NCBI RefSeq assembly: GCF_006716425.1
Contig: NZ_VFOZ01000001.1
Location: forward strand, 6,758,001-6,822,000
Direction of reading: 5' to 3'
Length of the DNA stretch: 64,000 nucleotides
Origin: Actinoallomurus bryophytorum
GTDB lineage: Bacteria; Actinomycetota; Actinomycetes; Streptosporangiales; Streptosporangiaceae
The notes below the pieces were generated by a model. It did not search any database. It was not told the DNA's origin and worked only from the letters and a program-made list of their open reading frames with translations. Position numbers and translations under genes: made by a program. Shown one piece after another: positions 57,770-64,000 of this stretch (the first letter of the stretch is position 1; each line of letters begins with the position of its first letter).

Positions 57770-59023
57770 GTGCCCGGACTCCTCCCGCCCCCCGGCGGTC
57801 CGCCTTCGCCCGAGTCCGTTCCCGGCACGCCCGCACGCGTCGTACTGGCCGGGGCGCACGGACACGGACGGTCACACCTGCGCAACCTCGGCCGGCTCGT
57901 CCGCTCCGGCGCGGTGACCGTGGCCGGCGTGTGCGACCCCAGGCCCGCGAGCGCCGACGCCCTGGCCGGCCTCGACGACCCCCCGCAGAGCCGCGACCTG
58001 GCGGACCTGCTGGCCCGCACGCGGCCGGACGTCACGATCATCTGCACGCCGATCCACACCCACGCCGAGCTCGCGGTGGCCGCGATGGAGGCCGGCTCAC
58101 ACGTGCTGCTCGAAAAGCCCCCCGCCGCCGGCCGCGCCGAGTACGACCGGATCGCGCGCACCGCCGAGCGCACCGGGCGCGCCTGCCAGATCGGCTTCCA
58201 GGATCTGGCCTCGTCGGCGCTTCCGGCGATCGCGCGGCTCGTCGGCGACGGCGCGATCGGCGACCGGCTCGGGATCTCAGGCGCGTGCGCGTGGGTGCGG
58301 CCGATGCGCTACTTCACCCGGTCGCCGTGGGCGGGCCGGCGCGCGATCGGCGGCCGGCCCGTGGTCGACGGCGCGCTGACCAACCCGTTCGCCCACGCCG
58401 TCGCGTCCGCGTTACACCTGGCCCGCGCCACCGCCCGCGCCGACCTGGCGCGGATCGAGGTCGAGCTCTACCGCGCGAACGCCATCGAGTCCGATGACAC
58501 CTCCTGCGTCCGCGTGCGTGACCGGCACGGCACGCCCGTCACCGTCGCGGCCACCCTGTGCGCGGCGGCCGACCACGACCCGCACCTCGTCGTCCACGGC
58601 AGCCGCGGCCGCGTCACACTCTTCTACAAGCGCGGCGAGGTCAGACTGGAGTCGGGCGGCACGCGGGAGACCGCCCTCTACCCCCGCACCGACCTGCTGG
58701 AGAACCTGATCGCGCACGTGGCGCGGCCGGACGCCGTGGAGCTCCTCGTCCCGCTGCACGCGACCGGCGCGTTCACCGCGGTCGTGGACGCCGTGCGCAC
58801 CGCCCCGGACCCCGCCGAGATCGGCGAGCCGCACTCCGTACGGGTCGCCGACGAGCACGGGGAGCGGTTCGTCATCCACGGCATCGACGACCTGGTGGCG
58901 GCCTCCTCGGCGGACTTGGCGCTGTACTCCGAGCTCGGTGCCCCCTGGGCGGCGGCGCCCACCGCGTACGACATCGGCGGCACTCCGTCCGCCGCCACGA
59001 CCGTCCCGGCGGAGGCCCCATGA
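57770..59023 (+). CDS. Gfo/Idh/MocA-family sugar oxidoreductase
   Basis: 417 residues from GTG 57770. RVVLAGAHGHGRSHLRNLGR (about 23-42) is the NAD loop; VDVTIICTPIHTHAELAVAA-type strand (VTIICTPIHTH) and VLLEKPPAAGRAEYD hold the family's E-K-P motif with the catalytic lysine. The C-terminal domain has VVDGALTNPFAHAVASAL. These enzymes oxidise or reduce sugars, inositols or their derivatives with NAD(P). It is the first gene of the divergent half of the CUT1 locus, overlapping the PmoA-like gene by four bases (ATGA). Confidence 0.92.
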   Translation: MPGLLPPPGGPPSPESVPGTPARVVLAGAHGHGRSHLRNLGRLVRSGAVTVAGVCDPRPASADALAGLDDPPQSRDLADLLARTRPDVTIICTPIHTHAELAVAAMEAGSHVLLEKPPAAGRAEYDRIARTAERTGRACQIGFQDLASSALPAIARLVGDGAIGDRLGISGACAWVRPMRYFTRSPWAGRRAIGGRPVVDGALTNPFAHAVASALHLARATARADLARIEVELYRANAIESDDTSCVRVRDRHGTPVTVAATLCAAADHDPHLVVHGSRGRVTLFYKRGEVRLESGGTRETALYPRTDLLENLIAHVARPDAVELLVPLHATGAFTAVVDAVRTAPDPAEIGEPHSVRVADEHGERFVIHGIDDLVAASSADLALYSELGAPWAAAPTAYDIGGTPSAATTVPAEAP

Positions 59024-59880
59024 GTGAGCCGGCGACCCTCCGCCTCGGCGGCACGACCGTCGCCTGGTACGACGACGGCGCCGCGCTCGAGCCGCCGCTG
59101 GCCCCCCGTCCTCACCTCCATCCCGTACGCACCCTCGCCGGCACCACGGTGACCGACGCGTGCCCGGCGGACCACAGGTGGCACCTCGGCGTGTCCGTCG
59201 CGATCCAGGACGTCGACAGGACCAACTTCTGGGGCGGCCGCACGTACGTACGGGACCACGGCTACCAGTGGCTCGGCGACCACGGCCGCGTCATCCGCGG
59301 CGAATGGCTGGAGCGCGCCGCGGACCACCTGGAGGAGCGCCTCGACTGGCTCGGCCGGGACGGCTCGGTGCTGCTCACCGAGCACCGCACCCTGCGCGCC
59401 TCCGCCATGCCGGTGCCCGGCGCCTGGCGGCTCGACCTGACCTTCACCCTGCGAAACGCCACCGGCCACGCGATCGAACTCGGCAGCCCGGCCACCAACG
59501 GCCGTGACCGGGCCGGGTACGGCGGCTTCTTCTGGCGGCTGCCCGCCCACGACGGCTCGCTCGGCGTCTTCACCGCCGGCGCCTCGGGAGAGGACGCCGT
59601 GCACGGCACGGTCTCGGGCTGGATCGCGGTGACCGCGGCCGACCAGGCCGGCCGGGAGTGGTCGGTCGTCGTCGAGCACGGCGGCGAGCCGTCCGCGTGG
59701 GATCCCTGGTTCGTCCGCGTGGCCGGCTATCCGGGGATCGGCGCCGCCCTCGCGTGGGCCGCACCCGTCTCTCTCGACGCGGGCGACGAAATGCGGCGCT
59801 CGTTCCGAGCGGTTATCGTGGACGCGAAGGCCGTGGACACCGCTCGGGTGGAGCTGTGGTTGCGGCGGGCCCGGCTCTGA
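59020..59880 (+). CDS. PmoA/DUF6807-family protein
   Basis: 286 residues. The family signature is a histidine-rich loop near residues 45-70: CPADHRWHLGVSVAIQDVDR then NFWGGRTYV, with DHGYQWLGDHG just after. The fold is expected to be a beta sandwich like galactose mutarotases. Despite the PmoA name, it is not a subunit of methane monooxygenase. DUF6807 proteins are almost always encoded beside Gfo/Idh/MocA oxidoreductases and sugar importers, as here, so a role in sugar-derivative metabolism is inferred. GGAGG lies five bases upstream of the ATG. Confidence 0.87.
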   Translation: MSEPATLRLGGTTVAWYDDGAALEPPLAPRPHLHPVRTLAGTTVTDACPADHRWHLGVSVAIQDVDRTNFWGGRTYVRDHGYQWLGDHGRVIRGEWLERAADHLEERLDWLGRDGSVLLTEHRTLRASAMPVPGAWRLDLTFTLRNATGHAIELGSPATNGRDRAGYGGFFWRLPAHDGSLGVFTAGASGEDAVHGTVSGWIAVTAADQAGREWSVVVEHGGEPSAWDPWFVRVAGYPGIGAALAWAAPVSLDAGDEMRRSFRAVIVDAKAVDTARVELWLRRARL

Positions 59881-59912
59881 TGCCCGCCTCGGGCCGAAAC
59901 GAAGGACGGGGA

Positions 59913-60935
59913 ATGACCTGGCAGGGGCCTGCCACGCTCGCCATGGTCGCGGCGGAGGCCAAGGTCTCGGTGGCCACGGCGTCTCGCGTGCTCAACGGCG
60001 AGCGCAAGGTCGGCGAACCCCACCGGTCCCGCGTGCTGCGGGCCGCGGAGCGACTCGGCTACCGGCCGAACGCCCTGGCCCAGGCCACCGCGCGAGGAGC
60101 CAGCAACCTCGTGGGCCTGATCGTCCATGACGTCGCCGACCCGTACTTCTCCACCATCGCCGACGGCGTCGTGCGGATCGCGGAGGAACACGGCTTCGTG
60201 GTCGTACTCGGCAGCACCCGCCGGATCCCCGAGCAGGAGCTGAAGTACGTCACGGCGCTCCACTCCCAGCGCGCCCAGGCGATCATCATCGCGGGCAGCC
60301 GCACCACCGATCAGACCTACCTCGCGAAGCTGAACAAGGAGCTCGACAGCTTCCGTGGCGGTGGCGGCCGGGTCGCCGTCATCAGCCAGAACCGTCTCGG
60401 CTCGCACACCGTGCAGCCGCTCAACCGGGCCGGCGCCCGTGACCTGGCCGAGGCGCTGTACGACCTCGGGCACCGCCGCTTCAACGTCCTGGCCGGGCCG
60501 AAGAACCTCACCACCTCGACGGACCGGCTGGCCGGGTTCCTCAAGGGACTGGCGCGGCGCGGTGTCGCACGGAAGTCCGTCCAGGTGCTGCACGGGGCGT
60601 TCACCCGGGACGGCGGCTTCGAGCTCGGCAGCCGCATCGCCGAGCAGGACATCGGGGGGACGTGCGTGTTCGCCACCAACGACGTGATGGCGGTCGGCGC
60701 GATGGCGGCCTTCCGAGCCCGTGGCATCGCCGTGCCGGACGACGTCGCGGTGGCCGGTTTCGACGACATCGCGACGCTGCGGGATCTCGTCCCCTCCCTG
60801 ACCACGGTCCGGCTGCCCCTCGAGGAGATGGGTGTCCAGGCCGCCGAGCTGGCGCTGACCACCGCCGGGCGCTCCCCGCGGGTGATCTCCGTACGCGGTG
60901 AGGTCGTCCTGCGGGAGAGCACCCGCCCGCGCTGA
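59913..60935 (+). CDS. LacI-family transcriptional regulator of the CUT1/Gfo locus
   Basis: 340 residues from ATG 59913, after GAAGGACGGGGA. DNA-binding domain: LAMVAAEAKVSVATASRVLNG (about 9-29) and AAERLGYRPNALAQATA. Sensor domain: NLVGLIVHDVADPYFSTIAD, QAIIIAGSRTTDQ, CVFATNDVMAVGAMAAFR and VAGFDDIATLRDLVPSLTTVR. It is transcribed with the Gfo and PmoA-like genes and probably represses both arms of the divergent locus through the AAGCGCTT-type palindromes at 57561 and 57725. Confidence 0.94.
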   Translation: MTWQGPATLAMVAAEAKVSVATASRVLNGERKVGEPHRSRVLRAAERLGYRPNALAQATARGASNLVGLIVHDVADPYFSTIADGVVRIAEEHGFVVVLGSTRRIPEQELKYVTALHSQRAQAIIIAGSRTTDQTYLAKLNKELDSFRGGGGRVAVISQNRLGSHTVQPLNRAGARDLAEALYDLGHRRFNVLAGPKNLTTSTDRLAGFLKGLARRGVARKSVQVLHGAFTRDGGFELGSRIAEQDIGGTCVFATNDVMAVGAMAAFRARGIAVPDDVAVAGFDDIATLRDLVPSLTTVRLPLEEMGVQAAELALTTAGRSPRVISVRGEVVLRESTRPR

Positions 60936-60959
60936 GACGGCCGGCCCTCGTCCACCGGT

Positions 60960-61868
60960 CTATCGCGCGGTGCTCCGGCGGAATCGTGCGGGTGTCGATC
61001 CGGTCGCCTGGCGGAAGGCCCGGCCGAACGCGGACTCGGAGCCGTACCCGACTTTGGCGGCGACCACGGCGACCGTTAGATCCGTGTCGGTGAGCAGATC
61101 GGCCGCGTACATCAGCCGGATGTTCGTGAGGAACGCGCCGACGGTCATCCCGGTGCCGCGGGAGAAGCGCCGGACGAACGTGGCCCGTGACATGCCGGCG
61201 ACTCGGGCGAGGTGCGCGATCGACCAGTCGTCGCCCGGATCGCCGAACACCGCGTCGATGGCGGCCCGGATCCGCTCGTCGTCGACCGCGGTCCACAGTG
61301 CCGCCTCGGTGAGCCGCCGGTTCGACCGTCGCAGCACCATCGCGAGCAGTGCGTTGCAGAGCGAGGAGAGTACGGCGGTGGTGCCGGGTCCGTCGTTCTG
61401 TGCCTCCCGTCGCATGATCGCGGCGAGCATCCGGGCGTCGTCGGTCTCCTCCGACCCGGCGAAGGACGCGAAAAGGGGGTCGGGGAGGCTGCGGAGCAGC
61501 ATCGGACCCGCGCCGGAGCCGACCGTGTAGTGCCCGCACAGGAGATCGATCACCGGCTCGCCCGTGCGGCTGTGGATGGTGTCGAACGTGGTGCCGGGCG
61601 TCTCCACGACCGCCTGGGCTCGCCCGGTGCCGAGAGTACGGATTCGATGTGCGGCGCCACGGGGGAGCAGTACGACATCGCCCGCCTGCATCTGGATGCG
61701 CCGATCGGCGAGTTCGAGCACGCACGCGCCGTCGAGCAGCACGTGGAACGGGGCCTCGCCCTCGCCGCGCTCGGCCACGTCCATCAGGGTGGTGCCGGCG
61801 AGGAGGCACCGCTTGTCCAGAGCCGCCTGCAGTCGCGCGAGGCGGATGAGATGGGTGATGAGGTCCAC
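60960..61868 (-). CDS. AraC-family regulator with cupin domain, RclR-like (hypochlorous-acid sensor homologue)
   Basis: 302 residues from GTG 61868. The N-terminal cupin domain has QAGDVVLLPRGAAHRIRTL; the C-terminal AraC domain shows WSIAHLARVAGMSRATFVRRF and AAKVGYGSESAFGRAFRQATG. Compared from memory with E. coli RclR, two redox cysteines are conserved: C21 in LDKRCLLAG (RclR IDKNC) and C111 in DLLCGHY (RclR VCG), followed in both by LRSLPDPLF-like sequence. It is divergent from an RclA-like flavoprotein, the same arrangement as rclR-rclA. Activation by HOCl-driven disulfide formation is inferred. Confidence 0.88.
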   Translation of the reverse strand: MDLITHLIRLARLQAALDKRCLLAGTTLMDVAERGEGEAPFHVLLDGACVLELADRRIQMQAGDVVLLPRGAAHRIRTLGTGRAQAVVETPGTTFDTIHSRTGEPVIDLLCGHYTVGSGAGPMLLRSLPDPLFASFAGSEETDDARMLAAIMRREAQNDGPGTTAVLSSLCNALLAMVLRRSNRRLTEAALWTAVDDERIRAAIDAVFGDPGDDWSIAHLARVAGMSRATFVRRFSRGTGMTVGAFLTNIRLMYAADLLTDTDLTVAVVAAKVGYGSESAFGRAFRQATGSTPARFRRSTAR

Positions 61869-61943
61869 GAGTGAGCCGATCGAGCCGAAAAATGAGACGA
61901 ACAGGCCTTGTACGCTCAATTCTAGGTGTTCGAAGCTGGAGCC

Positions 61944-63329
61944 ATGGACAACCCAAAGGAGACTCTTCACGCCGACGTCCTCGTCCTGGGCTTCGGTAAG
62001 GGCGGCAAGACCGTCGCGGCGGCGATGGGCCGTCTCGGCAAGCGCGTCGTCCTCGTCGAGCAGTCGGACCAGATGTACGGCGGCACCTGCCCCAACATCG
62101 GCTGCGTGCCGACGAAGGCCCTCGTCCACCACTCCGGCAAGCGCCGTACGGGCGACCCGGCGCAGGAGTGGTACGAGCACGCCGTGGAAGAGGTCCAGGC
62201 GCTCACGAGCCGATTTCGCGGGGGGAACTTCGACGCGCTGAACGGCGCCGACACCGTGACGGTCGTCACCGGCCGGGCCGCGTTCGTCGACCAGCACTCC
62301 GTCGAGGTGGGATCCGGGAGTGAACGTCTGGTCGTCACGGCCGAGACGATTCTGATCAACACGGGGTCCGAGCCGATCATCCCCGACACTCTCGGGCTGC
62401 GCGAGAGTGAGTACGCCCTGACCAGTACCGATCTGATCCAGCGGACGGTCCTGCCCGAGCGGCTCGTGATCATCGGTGGCGGCTATCTCGGCCTGGAGTT
62501 CGCGTCGATCTACCGCCGGTTCGGTTCGCAGGTGACCGTGCTCGAGTCCGCCCCGCGGATCCTCGGTCGTGACGATGAGGACGTCGCCGCCGCAGCCCAG
62601 GGCATCCTCGAGGACGAGGGCATCAAGATCATTACTAGCGTGTGCGTCGTCGAGGTCCGCGACCGTCCGGCCGACGTGACCGTCGTCTACGACAGGGACG
62701 GCCGGCAGGAGACCGTCGACGCCGACGTCATCCTGGTCGCCACCGGCCGTGCGCCGGCGACCGCCGGTCTCCGGCTCGAGGCCGCGGGGGTCCGCACGAC
62801 CGAAGGCGGAGGGATCGAGGTCGACGAGTACCTGCGGACGAGCCGGCCGGGCATCTATGCCCTCGGCGACGTCAACGGCGGGCCGCAGTTCACCTACATC
62901 TCCCTGGACGACAGCCGCATCGTCCTCGACCAGCTCATCGGGGAGGGCAAGCGCTCGACGGCGGACCGGGTCGCGATTCCCCACACGCTGTTCATGACCC
63001 CGCCGCTGGCGACCGTCGGGCTCACCGAGAGGGAGGCGCGCGAAGCGGGTCACGTGGTGAAGGTCACGCGTGAACCCGTCGCCGAGATCGTCGCGATGCC
63101 TCGCGCGTACGTAGTCGAGGAGACCCGCGGCCTCATGAAGTTCGTGATCGACGCCGAGACCGACGAGATCCTCGGCGCCGCGCTGCTGAGCGTCGACGCG
63201 CAGGAGCTCATCAACACGGTCGCGCTCGCCATGCGGTACGGCATCAAGGCGGCCGAACTCCGCGACGGCGTCTACACCCATCCCAGCTCGACCGAGGCGT
63301 TCAACGAGGTACTCGCGGCCGTCGTGTGA
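61944..63329 (+). CDS. rclA: RclA-like flavin disulfide reductase (reactive chlorine species resistance)
   Basis: 461 residues from ATG 61944 (GTG 61926 is an alternative). Class I pyridine-nucleotide disulfide oxidoreductase: FAD loop VLVLGFGKGGKT (13-24) with the GFGKxGKT form of RclA, redox cysteines C49 and C54 in YGGTCPNIGCVPTK, NADH loop VIIGGGYLGLEFASI and the RclA-diagnostic GGPQFTYISLDDSRIVLDQL. FMTPPLATVGLTE and the tail YTHPSSTEAFNEV also match E. coli RclA. RclA reduces copper(II) and protects against hypochlorous acid; the same role is inferred. It is driven from the promoter shared with the RclR-like gene. Confidence 0.9.
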   Translation: MDNPKETLHADVLVLGFGKGGKTVAAAMGRLGKRVVLVEQSDQMYGGTCPNIGCVPTKALVHHSGKRRTGDPAQEWYEHAVEEVQALTSRFRGGNFDALNGADTVTVVTGRAAFVDQHSVEVGSGSERLVVTAETILINTGSEPIIPDTLGLRESEYALTSTDLIQRTVLPERLVIIGGGYLGLEFASIYRRFGSQVTVLESAPRILGRDDEDVAAAAQGILEDEGIKIITSVCVVEVRDRPADVTVVYDRDGRQETVDADVILVATGRAPATAGLRLEAAGVRTTEGGGIEVDEYLRTSRPGIYALGDVNGGPQFTYISLDDSRIVLDQLIGEGKRSTADRVAIPHTLFMTPPLATVGLTEREAREAGHVVKVTREPVAEIVAMPRAYVVEETRGLMKFVIDAETDEILGAALLSVDAQELINTVALAMRYGIKAAELRDGVYTHPSSTEAFNEVLAAVV

Positions 63330-63338
63330 TGTCGGGTC

Positions 63339-64000
63339 CTAGGCGAGCAGCTTCGCGGGCAGGCCGAAGGCGGTGAGGTCGGCGGACAGGAAGGCGGTCA
63401 CCTCGGCCACCTGTCCGTCGCGGATCGTGAGGACGTCCAGCCCGCCGGGCACGTACGCCGCCGCGGCGTCGTCCCACAGGTAGGTGCCGAACGCGAGCTG
63501 GCCGTTGGCCGAGGTGGGCAGGAACCGCCACCGTGATCGCAGCGGGCCGCGCAGCAGGAACTCCCTGATGCCGGCGCGGCCGCGGTACCACTCGGGCAGC
63601 GGTGGCATGGAGTACCGTGCGTCCTCGGCGAGCATCGCCACGATCGCGTCGATGTCGCCGGCGTGCCACGCCTCGGCCCACCGGGTGACGATCTCGTCGA
63701 CACGGGCCGTGCCGAGCGCGCGCAGCGTCGCCTGCTGGCTGGTGCCGGACGGGCCGATCGCCTTACGCGCGCGCTGCAGTGCGCTGTTCACCGAGGCGGT
63801 GGAGGTGCCGAGCAGGTCCGCGACCTCCGCGGCGGAGAATCGCAGCACCTCGCGCAGGATCAGCGCGGCCCGCTGTGACGCGGACAGCCGCTGCAGGGCG
63901 GCGACGAACGCGAGTTCCACGCTCTCGCGTTCGACATAGCGTGCCTCGGGGGAGACGTCGGCGTACGGCTCGAGCCAGCTGATCTCGGTCTCGGGGGTTC
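63339..64000 (-). CDS. ECF RNA polymerase sigma factor with SnoaL-like tail (SigG/SigJ type; 5' end missing)
   Basis: The frame is open to the right edge; the visible part begins TPETEISWLEPYADVSPEA, the linker between sigma domains 2 and 4 seen in SigG-like proteins. Domain 4 is FVAALQRLSASQRAALILREV then FSAAEVADLLGTSTASVNSALQRARKA, which binds the -35 element. The remainder (about 130 residues) is a SnoaL-like domain, ARVDEIVTRWAEAWHAGDID to FGLPAKLL, which regulates such ECF factors in place of an anti-sigma protein. Its target promoters and stimulus are unknown. It is convergent with rclA, ten bases away. Confidence 0.92.
   Translation of the reverse strand, partial: TPETEISWLEPYADVSPEARYVERESVELAFVAALQRLSASQRAALILREVLRFSAAEVADLLGTSTASVNSALQRARKAIGPSGTSQQATLRALGTARVDEIVTRWAEAWHAGDIDAIVAMLAEDARYSMPPLPEWYRGRAGIREFLLRGPLRSRWRFLPTSANGQLAFGTYLWDDAAAAYVPGGLDVLTIRDGQVAEVTAFLSADLTAFGLPAKLLA

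Noticed and set aside
59020-59880. PmoA name suggesting a methane monooxygenase subunit
   Set aside because: The sequence is soluble, lacks the membrane helices of particulate methane monooxygenase and lies in a sugar locus; it matches DUF6807-type proteins instead.

Overview
The window is a GC-rich chromosomal stretch with very dense coding and frequent GTG starts. It carries a SARP-type regulator, many LacI/DeoR/MarR/XRE/AraC regulators and many sugar ABC importers. Together these point to a soil-type filamentous actinomycete, perhaps of the Streptosporangiales/Thermomonosporaceae kind; that placement is inference. I see no rRNA, tRNA, CRISPR array, prophage, insertion sequence or complete natural-product cluster.

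Region 1 (1-15 kb) is mixed: a cut-off methyltransferase, an alpha/beta-hydrolase remnant, an orphan bc1-type cytochrome b with altered key residues, an FtsX-type ABC transporter (with a 39-bp minisatellite in its ATPase) divergent from a NarL-type two-component pair, a secreted beta-lactamase-fold hydrolase, an unknown membrane protein, an XRE regulator, an FAD oxidoreductase and a truncated GNAT protein.

Region 2 (15-22 kb) has a SARP/NB-ARC regulator and then a compact island: membrane protein plus methyltransferase, MarR regulator, WrbA-like quinone reductase and a second methyltransferase. Near-identical GTATC-N4-GATAC palindromes lie in two of its promoters, with a weaker copy in a third, suggesting one MarR regulon.

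Region 3 (22-27 kb) is sulfur/redox metabolism: a flavin monooxygenase whose apparent start codon is ATC, an OsmC-like protein, metX and metY, a CoA-binding protein and a broken glycolipid-binding-protein gene.

Region 4 (27-37 kb) is a glycoside-use locus: ABC importer, two different GH4 glycosidases, a SIS isomerase and a DeoR regulator with repeated operator-like motifs. A MaoC/CitE pair resembling the last two steps of itaconate breakdown follows.

Region 5 (37-43 kb) has a secreted protein, a MarR/quinone-oxidoreductase pair with twin operators, an MFS exporter, and two membrane-anchored esterase-fold paralogues, one of which has lost its catalytic residues.

Region 6 (43-61 kb) holds two sugar systems. 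The first is a sugar-acid operon (enolase-superfamily dehydratase, Zn-alcohol dehydrogenase, an uncharacterised barrel-like protein, ketoglutarate-semialdehyde-type dehydrogenase) divergent from a ChvE-type ABC importer, LacI regulator and galT, with paired TGT-N-ACCGGT-N-ACA operators between them. The second is a CUT1 importer divergent from a Gfo/Idh/MocA oxidoreductase, a PmoA/DUF6807 protein and a second LacI regulator, with AAGCGCTT-type operators.

Region 7 (61-64 kb) holds a divergent AraC/flavin-disulfide reductase pair that closely resembles the RclR-RclA hypochlorous-acid defence pair of enterobacteria, followed by a cut-off SnoaL-tailed ECF sigma factor.
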